Assembly (NCBI RefSeq): GCF_002936985.1
Contig: NZ_MPZN01000006.1
Coordinates: 1 to 64,000 of the forward strand
DNA: 64,000 nt
Reading direction: 5' to 3'
DNA from: Microterricola pindariensis
GTDB taxonomy: Bacteria; Actinomycetota; Actinomycetes; Actinomycetales; Microbacteriaceae
A model generated the notes under the pieces. It had not been told where the DNA came from, did no database searches, and was given only the letters and a program-made list of their open reading frames with translations. A program made the position numbers and the translations under genes. This document shows positions 14,362 to 21,768 of this stretch, piece by piece; the stretch's first letter is position 1, and each line of letters begins with the position of its first letter.

Positions 14362-15486
14362 ATGACCCGCCACGTGCCGAGCGTCGCCCTGTCCGCTGTG
14401 CTCCTCGTCGCGCGCACGGCCTGCGCTCCGCCGGCCGCCGAACCGGGTGTCCAGCCGAGCGCGCCGGTGAGCGCCCCGCCGACGACGAGCGTGCCGACAC
14501 CGGTCACCGCGCTGCTGGCCTGCGACGACCTGGTGGGCGCGGATGCCGTCGCCGCCGCGTTGACGGGCGCCGACGGCATCCGGCCGACGCCAGTGGCCGC
14601 GGTGCAGCCGTCCGACGCGTTCGAGTCCGCGCTGCTCGGCGGAGTCGGCGGGCTCGCCTGCTCCTGGCGGGTGGGAGAGGGTCAACGGCTCCTCGGCGAC
14701 GCCGACGGCGACTGGGCGTACCTGCAGCTCGACGTTCTGCCCGGCGCGGCCGGGCAGTGGCAGCCGGCGTGGGCGGGCGACATGCCGTCGACCGAGACCG
14801 TCGACATCGATGGTGTGAGCGCCTCCGTCAGCCAGGGCGAGACGGGCTGGCAGCTCTCCGCCCCGGTCGCCGACAACTGGGTGCACCTGACCGTGCGCGC
14901 CTCGGACCTGATGCGGGGCACCTCGCGCTTTGCGGGGCTGCCGGAGGGCACCGTCGCCGGCAGCCTCGCCGACGTGGCGGCGGAGGCCTTCGCGGTGCTC
15001 GCGGCGGCCGCACCGGAGCGGCTGGCCTGGCCGGCGCTCGAGACGCGCAGTGGAGAGGCGCTCTGCGACGGCGGGCTGGCCGAGGCGGGGATCGCGGCCG
15101 CGCTGCAGATCGACCCGGTCGATGTGCGGAGCTACACCGCGACAGACGCGCGCGCGAGCACGCCGACCTCGCTCCAGGCCGCCGTGCACGCCGCCGCCGG
15201 GAGCTTTGTCTGCGAACTGGCCACCGACGGCTTCGGCATGACCTGGATCACCGTGGTGCGCGGCTTCGCTCCCGCGCTCGGCGCGATGAACGACGGGCCG
15301 GACACGGCGGCGGCGTTCGCCCCGATCGCGCTCGAAGGCGCGGTGCCCCCGGAGGAGGCGATCGTGGCCGTGCGCGACGACGGGCCGCGCTCGCCGCTCT
15401 ACTTCACTGTCGGGAGCACGCTGTACGAGGTGCACTCCGACGGCGCGCAGAGCGTGGCCGAGGCGATCATCGCGCAGACCCGCTAG
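14362..15486 (+). CDS. Secreted or lipid-anchored hypothetical protein (374 aa)
   Basis: 374 residues. The N-terminus MTRHVPSVALSAVLLVARTAC looks like a signal peptide ending in Cys, but the lipobox is poor because Arg is at -3. It could be a lipoprotein with an atypical box or a plain secreted protein. A Pro/Ser/Thr-rich linker follows (APVSAPPTTSVPTP), then about 310 residues of a mixed domain with four more cysteines (LLACDDL, LACSW, LCDGG, FVCELA), which may form disulfides outside the cell. I know no family for it. It stands between the SMR pair and a strong terminator, with its own leaderless-type promoter. Confidence 0.75.
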   Translation: MTRHVPSVALSAVLLVARTACAPPAAEPGVQPSAPVSAPPTTSVPTPVTALLACDDLVGADAVAAALTGADGIRPTPVAAVQPSDAFESALLGGVGGLACSWRVGEGQRLLGDADGDWAYLQLDVLPGAAGQWQPAWAGDMPSTETVDIDGVSASVSQGETGWQLSAPVADNWVHLTVRASDLMRGTSRFAGLPEGTVAGSLADVAAEAFAVLAAAAPERLAWPALETRSGEALCDGGLAEAGIAAALQIDPVDVRSYTATDARASTPTSLQAAVHAAAGSFVCELATDGFGMTWITVVRGFAPALGAMNDGPDTAAAFAPIALEGAVPPEEAIVAVRDDGPRSPLYFTVGSTLYEVHSDGAQSVAEAIIAQTR

Positions 15487-15508
15487 GCCGGGATCCGCTC
15501 CGCGCCCT

Positions 15509-15552
15509 CACACGAGAACCCCCGCAGCCGAGGGCTGCGGGGGTTCGTGTGT
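15509..15552. terminator. Bidirectional hairpin between the secreted-protein gene and ectB
   Basis: GAACCCCCGCAGCC pairs with GGCTGCGGGGGTTC around a GAG loop (15516-15546), and the outer CACAC/GTGTG arms continue the stem past a 2-nt bulge. It sits between convergent genes. Confidence 0.82.
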
Positions 15553-15570
15553 TGTCGCTTGTGCCCGTGC

Positions 15571-16836
15571 CTAGGCGGCGAGGACGGCGGCGAGGCTCTC
15601 GCGCACGATGGCGAGGCCGGCCAGCAGCTCGTCATCCGTGATGGTGAGGGCCGGAAGGAACTTCAGAACCTCGTCGCGAGCGCCGGAGGTCTCGATCACG
15701 AGCCCGCGCTCGAAGGCGGCGGCCGAGACGTTGCCGGCCAGCTCTGGACGCTTCGTCGAGGCGATGCCGTACATCAGGCCGCGGCCGCGCACGGTGAACT
15801 CGATCGCGGGGTACTCGGCGGCGATCTTCTCCAGCTCGGCGCGGAGCAGCTCGGACTTGCGGGCGACCTCGTCCATGAACGCCGTGTCGGCCCAATACGC
15901 GTCCAGGGCGGCGCGCGCCGTGATGAAGGCGAGGTTGTTGCCGCGGAACGTGCCGGTGTGTGCGCCCGGCTTCCAGACGTCGACCTCGCGGCGCATGAGC
16001 ACGATCGCCATGGGCAGACCTGAGGCCGAGATCGACTTGGACACCGTGACGATGTCCGGCACGATGCCGGAGTCCTCGAAGCTGAAGAAGCCGCCGGTGC
16101 GGCCGACGCCGGCCTGGATGTCGTCGACGATGAGCAGGATGCCGCGCGCCTCGGTGATGGCGCGCAGGCGCTGCAGCCAGGGTGCGCTGGCGACATTGAT
16201 GCCGCCCTCGCCCTGCACGGTCTCCACGATCACGGCGGCAGGCAGGTCGAGGCCGCTGCCGGTGTCGTCGAGCATCTTCTCGAACAGGTCGAGCGTGTCG
16301 ATGCCCGCGCCCAGGTAGCCGTCATACGGCAGTCGGGTGACGTTGTCGAGCGAGGTGCCGGCGGCGTCGCGGTACTTCTTGTTGCTGGTGGCGGCGAGGG
16401 CGCCGAGGCTCAGGCCGTGGAAGCCGTTGGTGAAGGCGACGACGTTGCTGCGGCCGGTCGCCTGGCGGGCCACCTTGAGGGCGGCCTCGACGGCGTTGGC
16501 TCCGGTCGGGCCGGCGAACTGCACCTTGTAGTCGAGGCCGCGGGGCTTCAAGATCCGGGCCTCGAAGGCCTCGAGGAAGGCGCGCTTGGCGCTGGTGGCC
16601 ATGTCCAGGCCGTGGATGATCCCGTCGCGCTGCAGGTACTCGATGAGCGCCTGGGTGAACAGCGGGTTGTTGTGCCCGTAGTTCAGCACGCCGGCGCCGG
16701 CGAAGAAGTCGAGGTAGTCGCGGCCGTCGGCCGTGGTGAGTGTCGAGCCTCGTGCCGAATCGAAGACCACGGGGAAGGAGCGGATGTATCCGCGCACCTC
16801 CGACTCGATGCGGTCGAAAATCTCGAGGTCGCCCAT
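15571..16836 (-). CDS. ectB: Diaminobutyrate--2-oxoglutarate aminotransferase (EctB type), orphan
   Basis: 421 residues, full length for EctB. Class-III aminotransferase features are intact: FFAGAGVLNYGHNNP, FAGPTGANAVEAALKVAR, FTNGFHGLSLGALA, VETVQGEGG, DDIQAGVGRTGGFFSFE and the PLP lysine in VTVSKSIS. THTGTFRGNNLAF is a strong EctB signature. Reaction: L-aspartate-4-semialdehyde + L-glutamate to L-2,4-diaminobutyrate + 2-oxoglutarate. No ectA, ectC or ectD lies beside it, so ectoine synthesis is not supported here. Diaminobutyrate is a peptidoglycan component in many Microbacteriaceae, which gives a reasonable role. The start follows AGGAAGTGAAG. A small repeat element and a TetR gene lie upstream. 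Confidence 0.9.
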   Translation of the reverse strand: MGDLEIFDRIESEVRGYIRSFPVVFDSARGSTLTTADGRDYLDFFAGAGVLNYGHNNPLFTQALIEYLQRDGIIHGLDMATSAKRAFLEAFEARILKPRGLDYKVQFAGPTGANAVEAALKVARQATGRSNVVAFTNGFHGLSLGALAATSNKKYRDAAGTSLDNVTRLPYDGYLGAGIDTLDLFEKMLDDTGSGLDLPAAVIVETVQGEGGINVASAPWLQRLRAITEARGILLIVDDIQAGVGRTGGFFSFEDSGIVPDIVTVSKSISASGLPMAIVLMRREVDVWKPGAHTGTFRGNNLAFITARAALDAYWADTAFMDEVARKSELLRAELEKIAAEYPAIEFTVRGRGLMYGIASTKRPELAGNVSAAAFERGLVIETSGARDEVLKFLPALTITDDELLAGLAIVRESLAAVLAA

Positions 16837-17008
16837 ATCTTCACTTCCTGTGGTTCGGTGTACTGCCTGGGGGCGGATGCCGGCGCGAGCACGTTGTGGG
16901 TGCGGTGCGCCGCGTCATCCGGGAGAAGATGGCCCCGCGAGATGTGCGTGCGGGGCTGCCCGTCCAGCCTACCGAGTGCAGGCTGGACTTCCGGTGTGGC
17001 CCGCGGGC

Positions 17009-17092
17009 GCGCTCAGCGCTGGCTCGCGGGAGCTCCCTCCCGCGTTGGCTCGAGGGAGCTTGCGACCGAAGCCAACATCGCGAGCGCTCAGC
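17009..17092. repeat. Short palindromic element between 9-bp direct repeats
   Basis: GCGCTCAGC occurs at 17009-17017 and 17084-17092. Between them is a 66-bp segment with a GTTGGCT/AGCCAAC inverted repeat (17044-17050, 17070-17076) and a related GGCTCG-GGGAGCT unit on its left side. The right direct repeat contains the stop codon of the TetR gene. It looks like a small mobile or REP-like element, but only one copy of this exact form is present in the window. Confidence 0.45.
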
Positions 17093-17645
17093 TGCGGAGG
17101 CCGGGGCCGATCAGCACGCGCCACACCCAGCCGGCGGCGGTCTCCACCGAGGGGCGCGGCTCGCGGGCCAGCCAGGTCTCGATCACGGCGATGGCGGAGC
17201 CGGCGATGCCCGCCCCGACGACGTCGAGCGGCAGGCCGTCGAAGGCGGTCGAGCCCGAGGCGACGACGCCGTCACGGGCGGCGATCTCCAGGCGCGAGCG
17301 GAGTCGGGCGGCCGCCACCGAGGAGCCGCGCTGGCCGAGCACGAGTCGGTACAGCGCGGCGTTCGTCTCGAAGTGCCGCAGGTAGGCGACGAGGTCGGAC
17401 GGCGGCTCGAGGGGGAGCGGGCCGTCCAGGGTCGGCACGCTGGCCCCGGCGTCCGCCTCGGCCGCGTCGAGGGCGTCGGCCAGCAGGGTGTCCTTGTCGG
17501 AGTAATGCTGGTAGAAGCTGCTGCGGTTCACGCCGGCGCGCTCGACGATCGAGGCGATCGTGATGTCGTCGAGCGGACGCTCCTGGGCGAGCGCGAGCAG
17601 GGCCTGCTGCAGGCTCGTGCGGGTGCGCTCGACTCGGATGTCCAT
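17088..17645 (-). CDS. TetR-family regulator, divergent from an SDR gene
   Basis: 185 residues. The N-terminal domain has LQQALLALAQERPLDDIT and the helix-turn-helix IVERAGVNRSSFYQHYSDKD, with the usual Y-Q-H-Y ending. The C-terminal part resembles TetR_C domains of the DhaS/YcdC kind (LPLDVVGAGIAGSAIAVIETWL). The ATG at 17643-17645 lies 6 nt after AACACT on the minus strand, so the mRNA is probably leaderless. The intergenic region towards the SDR gene carries a perfect 18-bp palindrome, the most likely operator. It probably represses both genes. The stop codon lies in the direct repeat of a small palindromic element. Confidence 0.88.
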   Translation of the reverse strand: MDIRVERTRTSLQQALLALAQERPLDDITIASIVERAGVNRSSFYQHYSDKDTLLADALDAAEADAGASVPTLDGPLPLEPPSDLVAYLRHFETNAALYRLVLGQRGSSVAAARLRSRLEIAARDGVVASGSTAFDGLPLDVVGAGIAGSAIAVIETWLAREPRPSVETAAGWVWRVLIGPGLRS

Positions 17646-17695
17646 CGTTCCAGTGTTGCAGGGTTGAGGCGGCCTCGCGGCTACGTAGCCAACAT

Positions 17696-17727
17696 TTGTC
17701 GGAAATCCGACAAGAGTCGGATAAACT
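17696..17727. promoter_or_regulatory. TetR operator (perfect palindrome) and -10 of the SDR gene
   Basis: TTGTCGGAAATCCGACAA (17696-17713) is a perfect palindrome with 8-bp arms. A third half-site AGTCGGAT follows at 17715-17722 and merges into TAAACT (17722-17727), a good -10 for the SDR gene. Binding here would block that promoter. Confidence 0.65.
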
Positions 17728-17785
17728 GCCGGTGTGGAGCCGAGCTCTGATCACTCCGGTCGGGGCGGTACGAAAGGAAGCGCAC

Positions 17786-18799
17786 ATGGCAACGGAATCG
17801 AAGCCGCTCACCGGCAACAGCACGATCGGCGAATGGCTCGCCCACCCCGAGGGCGGCCCGGCCGTGAAGGGCCTGCTCGCGGCATCCGGCGCGACAGAGG
17901 AGTCGCTCGCCCCTGTGCTCGGCCTGCCGCTGCAGCAGCTCGTGGCACTGAGCCAGGGCCAGATGCCGCAGTCGGTCATCGACGACCTCGTCAAGGCCGT
18001 CAACGGCGGAGTGATCCCCGAGAGCGAGGCGGGCGGCTGGCAGGAGAAGATCACCGGCGGCCGCTTCTCCGGCAAGACCGTCGTCGTCACCGGTGCCGCC
18101 TCCGGCATCGGCCGGGCGACCGCGAGCCGCATCGCCCGCGAGGGCGGCCGCGTGATCGCCGTCGACATCTCCGCCGAGAAGCTGGACGAGCTCGTCGCCG
18201 CGCTGCCCGGCACCGAGATCGTCACCGTCGCCGGCGACATCACGAAGCAGGAGTCGGTCGACGCCATCATCGCCGCCGCCGGTGAGAAGATCGACGGCCT
18301 GGCCAACGTGGCCGGCATCAACGACGACTTCTCGCCGCTGCACGAGACCAGCGACGCCATGTGGGATCGCGTGATGGGCGTCAACGTCACGGGTGCGTTC
18401 AAGCTCTCGCGCGGCGTGCTGCCCGCGATGGTCGCGGCCGGCTCCGGCTCAATCGTCAACGTGGCCAGCGAGGCCGGCCTCCGCGGCAACGCCTCCGGCA
18501 ACGCCTACACGACCTCCAAGCACGCCGTCATCGGCATGACCCGCAGCGCGGCATTCCAGTACGGCCCGCACGGCATCCGCGTGAACGCCGTCGCACCGGG
18601 TGGAGTGGCAACCGGCATCCCGTTCCCCGCGCACGTCTCCGAGGCCGGCAGCGCACGCCTGCAGCCGTTCCAGTCGATGATCCCGTCGCTGGCCACGGCC
18701 GAGCAGCTGGCCGCCTCGATCACGTTCCTGCTCAGCGACGACGGCGTGAACATCAACGGTGCCACGCTGCCCTCCGACGGCGGCTGGTCGGTTCAGTAG
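17786..18799 (+). CDS. SDR-family oxidoreductase with a helical N-terminal extension
   Basis: 337 residues. The first 90 or so are not SDR: a Thr/Ser/Pro and Gln-rich helical segment (STIGEWLAHPEGGPAVKGLL, LPLQQLVALSQGQMP). The Rossmann fold follows, with GKTVVVTGAASGIGRATA around residue 96, NVAG, and active-site Y241-x-x-x-K245 in NAYTTSKHAVIG; it ends in the usual GATLPSDGGWSVQ. Family reaction: NAD(P)-dependent dehydrogenation or reduction; substrate unknown. GAAAGGAAG precedes ATG 17786. It is divergent from a TetR gene with an operator over its promoter, so it is probably induced by its substrate or a toxic compound. The extension resembles a small helical domain found before some actinobacterial SDRs. 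Confidence 0.88.
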   Translation: MATESKPLTGNSTIGEWLAHPEGGPAVKGLLAASGATEESLAPVLGLPLQQLVALSQGQMPQSVIDDLVKAVNGGVIPESEAGGWQEKITGGRFSGKTVVVTGAASGIGRATASRIAREGGRVIAVDISAEKLDELVAALPGTEIVTVAGDITKQESVDAIIAAAGEKIDGLANVAGINDDFSPLHETSDAMWDRVMGVNVTGAFKLSRGVLPAMVAAGSGSIVNVASEAGLRGNASGNAYTTSKHAVIGMTRSAAFQYGPHGIRVNAVAPGGVATGIPFPAHVSEAGSARLQPFQSMIPSLATAEQLAASITFLLSDDGVNINGATLPSDGGWSVQ

Positions 18800-18810
18800 C
18801 ACCCGCCGGG

Positions 18811-18840
18811 TCGGGGCGGATGCCACGGCATCCGCCCCGA
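18811..18840. terminator. Bidirectional hairpin after the SDR gene
   Basis: TCGGGGCGGATGCC (18811-18824) and GGCATCCGCCCCGA (18827-18840) are exact inverted repeats separated by 2 nt (4-nt loop once the closing pair opens). It lies between convergent genes. Confidence 0.8.
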
Positions 18841-18841
18841 T

Positions 18842-19411
18842 TCAGCGCAGCGGCAGCCGCATCAGCACACGCGGGAAGCCGTTGATCACCGAGCCCGTGT
18901 CGGCGGCCTTCACGAATCCGGCTCGCTCGAACAGCGCCCGCGTGCCGACGTAGGCCATCGTCAGGTCGACCTTCCGGCCGCCGTTCTCGACCGGGTAGCC
19001 CTCGATCGCCGGCGCCCCGTTCGCCCGTGCGAACTCGACGGCTCCGGCGAGCAACGCATGCGAGATCCCGGTGCCGCGGTGCCCCGGCCGCACACGGATG
19101 CACCACACCGACCACACCGGCAGGTCGTCGACGTGCGGAATGGTGCGGCTGTGGGCAAAACCGGTGTCGGCGCGCGGGTGCACGGCCGCCCAGCCGACCA
19201 CCTGCTCGCCGTCATAGGCGAGCACGCCAGGCGGCACGGCCTCCGCGCAGAGCTCGCGCACCCGCTCGCCGCGGGCCGGCCCCCGGAGAACCACGTTCTC
19301 CTTCGACGGGATCCGGTAGCTCAGACACCAGCAGACGTTCGCGTCGGCGCGCTGGGGGCCGAGCACGGCGGCGACGTCGTCGAACACGGCTGCCGGCCGC
19401 ACCTCGATCAC
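18842..19411 (-). CDS. GNAT-family N-acetyltransferase
   Basis: About 189 residues. GNAT landmarks are CWCLSYRIP near the N-terminus, GVLAYDGEQVVGWAAVHPR, the acetyl-CoA loop SVWCIRVRPGHRGTGISHAL (V-x-x-x-x-R-G-x-G) and a YVGTRALFERAGF C-terminal helix. Family reaction: acetyl transfer from acetyl-CoA to an amine; acceptor unknown. GTG 19409-19411 is chosen because homology starts there and it leaves 13 bp after the methyltransferase stop. An ATG at 19453 would overlap that gene. The two genes are probably co-transcribed, methyltransferase first. Confidence 0.8.
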   Translation of the reverse strand: MIEVRPAAVFDDVAAVLGPQRADANVCWCLSYRIPSKENVVLRGPARGERVRELCAEAVPPGVLAYDGEQVVGWAAVHPRADTGFAHSRTIPHVDDLPVWSVWCIRVRPGHRGTGISHALLAGAVEFARANGAPAIEGYPVENGGRKVDLTMAYVGTRALFERAGFVKAADTGSVINGFPRVLMRLPLR

Positions 19412-19424
19412 GGCCGCACCTGGC

Positions 19425-20069
19425 TCACGGCCGGGCACCCTCCGCCGGCGCATGCCCGTCGAAAAGCACCACAGGCACCGGGCCGAACGGGGCGGAGCGC
19501 ACGCGGATCCGGCGGCTGTCATCGGCGACGAATCCGGCGGCGGCGAGCAGCTGTGCGGTGTCCCTGTCCCAGTGGCAGCCATGGCAGAAACGGGCGGAGA
19601 ACGGGGTGGCGGCCCGCTGCACGGCGCGCTTCAGGGTGCGCGGCGGGGCGACGACGTGGTCGATGAACACCACCCGCCCGCCCGGCACGAGCACGCGCCG
19701 CACCTCGGCCAGGGCGGCGGCCGGGTCGTCCACCGAGCAGAGCACGTAGCTGCCGAACACCGCGTCGAGGGAGCCGCTCGGCAACGGAATCGCCTCGCAG
19801 CGCGCGTCCAGCGGCGCAGCGGCGTGCCCCCACTCTCTGGCGCGGGTGGCGAGCTCGCCGCGCCGTGCGGCATCCGGCTCGAGGCCCGCCCAGACGACAT
19901 CCGGGTGCAGCGCGCCGAAGTTCTCGCCAGAGCCGGCCCCGACCTCGAGCACCCGGCCGCGCAGCCGCGCCACGAAGTCGCGCTCGAGATCGTCCAGATC
20001 GTCGTCGCTGATCGGCCGGGCCGGCGCGTCGCCGGCCGGGCCGCCTGCGACGCCCGCACCGCCGCTCAT
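19425..20069 (-). CDS. Class I SAM-dependent methyltransferase
   Basis: 214 residues. Motif I is VLEVGAGSGENFGAL, followed by the acidic end of strand 2 in GLEPDAARR, SLDAVFGSYVLCSVDD (motif II) and VLVPGGRVVFIDH (motif III). The end has a Cys/His cluster (RFCHGCHWDRDT) seen in the METTL7/UbiE-like group. Family reaction: methyl transfer from SAM to a small molecule or lipid; acceptor unknown. The start is ATG 20067-20069; the longer frame upstream is basic shadow sequence. It overlaps nothing and is followed by the GNAT gene 13 bp on. Confidence 0.85.
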   Translation of the reverse strand: MSGGAGVAGGPAGDAPARPISDDDLDDLERDFVARLRGRVLEVGAGSGENFGALHPDVVWAGLEPDAARRGELATRAREWGHAAAPLDARCEAIPLPSGSLDAVFGSYVLCSVDDPAAALAEVRRVLVPGGRVVFIDHVVAPPRTLKRAVQRAATPFSARFCHGCHWDRDTAQLLAAAGFVADDSRRIRVRSAPFGPVPVVLFDGHAPAEGARP

Positions 20070-20227
20070 CGCCACTCTCGGTCCACGCCCCCAGCGTCTC
20101 ACCGCCCGGCCGGGCTGGCAACCCGCGTCGAGGACGCACGAAGAAAAGAGGTGGGCGAGGGATTGCGCGCGCGCCCGGGCGGGAGGATTCTGGGACGACG
20201 CACTCCGAGCCAGGAAAGGGGCGGGCC

Positions 20228-20515
20228 ATGTCGAAGGACAAGCCGCAGAAACACCAGGCACTTGAGCACAAGGGCCGGGAATACACCGTTCAGAAGACCG
20301 AGTCCGGGCACTGGCAGATCACAGACGACGCCGGCGTTCTCTACGGCTCGATCGAGATGATCAGCCGCCACGGCGCCGACGACGACCCGGTCTACAACGG
20401 CTACGAGCCCGGGCAGACGCACTTCTCGCACTTCGGCTCCGACTGGATCGGGATCGCCCGCACGCTGATCAACGAGTTCGAGGCCGCGCACCCGCGCACC
20501 ATCACGCACTACTAG
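20228..20515 (+). CDS. Hypothetical protein (95 aa)
   Basis: 95 residues, ATG 20228 preceded by GGAAAGGGGCGGG. It is hydrophilic with aromatic residues spread through (YTVQKTESGHWQITDDAG, THFSHFGSDWIGIARTL), suggesting a small beta-rich domain and a C-terminal helix. No membrane segment or catalytic motif. I do not recognise the family. It is 51 bp upstream of the VOC gene, but that gene has its own -10-like TAGCAT and a strong ribosome site. Confidence 0.72.
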   Translation: MSKDKPQKHQALEHKGREYTVQKTESGHWQITDDAGVLYGSIEMISRHGADDDPVYNGYEPGQTHFSHFGSDWIGIARTLINEFEAAHPRTITHY

Positions 20516-20566
20516 CAGGCTCCGGAGCGTCGGCGTAGCATAACGGCCACCGAGCAAGGAGGAGCA

Positions 20567-21007
20567 ATGGCGAACCTCGTCGTGCACTTTGAGATCCACG
20601 CATCGGAGCCGCAGCGGCTCATCGACTTCTACTCGAGCCTGTTCGGCTGGACGTTCACCAGGTTCGGCGAGATGGACTACTGGTCGATCTCGACCGGCGA
20701 GGGGTCTATCGGGATGGACAGGTCGCCGGGCCTGGGCATCAACGGCGGCATGACCAAGCGGATGGGCCCGGGGCCCGACGTCGGCGCGCCGGTGAACGGC
20801 TGCGACTTCGTCGTCGGAGTTGACGACATCGACGCCCTGTTCGCAAAGGGGCTCGAGCTCGGCGCGATCGAGGCGCTGCCCCTCGGCGACATGCCGGGCA
20901 TCGGCCGTGTGGGCTACCTGCTCGACCCCGACAACAACGTGTTCGGCATGATCTCACCCGTGCTCTCCGATGGCACCGACGTCACCATCCCGATGGGCCC
21001 CAGCTAG
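20567..21007 (+). CDS. VOC-superfamily (glyoxalase/bleomycin-resistance-like) protein
   Basis: 146 residues. Paired beta-alpha-beta-beta-beta modules of the VOC fold are seen: VVHFEIHASEPQRLIDFYSS with LFGWTF, then DFVVGVDDIDALFAKGLELG and GRVGYLLDPDNNVFGMI. The family uses a divalent metal held by His/Glu; here H7 and a late D/N-x-F strand could contribute, but the set is incomplete. Substrate unknown. Strong AAGGAGGAG before ATG 20567. Its TAG overlaps the TAG of the convergent membrane-protein gene (21004-21007). Confidence 0.85.
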   Translation: MANLVVHFEIHASEPQRLIDFYSSLFGWTFTRFGEMDYWSISTGEGSIGMDRSPGLGINGGMTKRMGPGPDVGAPVNGCDFVVGVDDIDALFAKGLELGAIEALPLGDMPGIGRVGYLLDPDNNVFGMISPVLSDGTDVTIPMGPS

Positions 21008-21756
21008 GGAGCGTTGCGCCCGGCCAGGCGGGCGGCGTCCAGCGCCCTGCCGGCCAAGAAGGTGGAGCCGGCAACGGCCGCCGGCATCGTGAAGACCGCC
21101 CCCAGCGGGACCATGAACAGCAGCTGGGTGGCCACGCCGAAGCCGAGCAGCTCCCAGCGGATGCCGCGGCGGAGCGCGCGTTGCCCCGCGCCCGGGATGC
21201 CGCGCGCCTCGAAGGCGCGCGAGCTCAGCTCGACGGCGAGCAGTCGGCCGGAGAGCACGATGCCGAGCGTCGGCGCGAGCGCCGCACCGAGCAACGGGAC
21301 GAAGCCGGCGAGCACCACGAGCAGGGCGGTGAGAACGCCCATGCCGAGGAGGGCGAGCGAACTGCGCACGGCCCGCCAGAATCCGGCGCCGGCCTCGGGC
21401 ACCTCGCCCAGTTCTTGTTCTGCCGCGCGCCAGATGCGCTCGTAGAACGGGTCGCCGACGGCGAGGGTGAGCGCCGTGAAGGTGACGGCGGCCAGCACGA
21501 TTGCGCCGCCGAGGAGCACGGCCCCGAGCGCGGAGGCGATGATCGTCGGCCAGGGCTCAGGCCAGGCGTCGTCGAACGGTGTCAGCCACAGCACGAGTGA
21601 CGGCAGGTTGGCGCCGAGGGCGATCAGCGCGGCGAGCATCAGCGCGAACACGATCGCGGCCGGCACCAGCCCGAGCAGCATGACGCCCGGGCGGCGGCGC
21701 CAGAACCCGAATCCGCGCAGCAGCAGTCCGACGCCGGAGAAGAAGTCGCTGAGCAC
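21004..21756 (-). CDS. EI24/CysZ-like membrane protein
   Basis: 250 residues with about five to six membrane helices. The EI24 pattern is LSDFFSGVGLLLRGFGFW at the start, a cytosolic loop LAVGDPFYERIWRAAE, and GFVPLLGAALAPTLGIVLSG, then RRGIRWELLGFGVATQLLFM. CysZ of this fold is a sulfate channel. Actinobacterial EI24 proteins are mostly uncharacterised, so sulfate import is only a possibility. GTG 21754-21756 lies 6 nt after TAGGCT on the minus strand, indicating a leaderless mRNA. It is downstream of the MMPL-YhgE operon on the same strand but has its own promoter. Confidence 0.85.
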   Translation of the reverse strand: MLSDFFSGVGLLLRGFGFWRRRPGVMLLGLVPAAIVFALMLAALIALGANLPSLVLWLTPFDDAWPEPWPTIIASALGAVLLGGAIVLAAVTFTALTLAVGDPFYERIWRAAEQELGEVPEAGAGFWRAVRSSLALLGMGVLTALLVVLAGFVPLLGAALAPTLGIVLSGRLLAVELSSRAFEARGIPGAGQRALRRGIRWELLGFGVATQLLFMVPLGAVFTMPAAVAGSTFLAGRALDAARLAGRNAP

Positions 21757-21762
21757 GGGCCC

Positions 21763-21768
21763 AGCCTA
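21763..21768 (-). promoter_or_regulatory. -10 element TAGGCT of the EI24-like gene
   Basis: Read on the minus strand, TAGGCT ends 6 nt before the GTG start codon (21754-21756). It overlaps the stop codon region of the upstream YhgE-like gene. Confidence 0.45.

Noticed and set aside
15571-16836. Ectoine biosynthesis operon
   Set aside because: Only EctB is present; the neighbours are a secreted protein and a TetR gene. No EctA acetyltransferase or EctC synthase is encoded nearby. The GNAT at 18.8 kb does not look like EctA and is separated by other genes.
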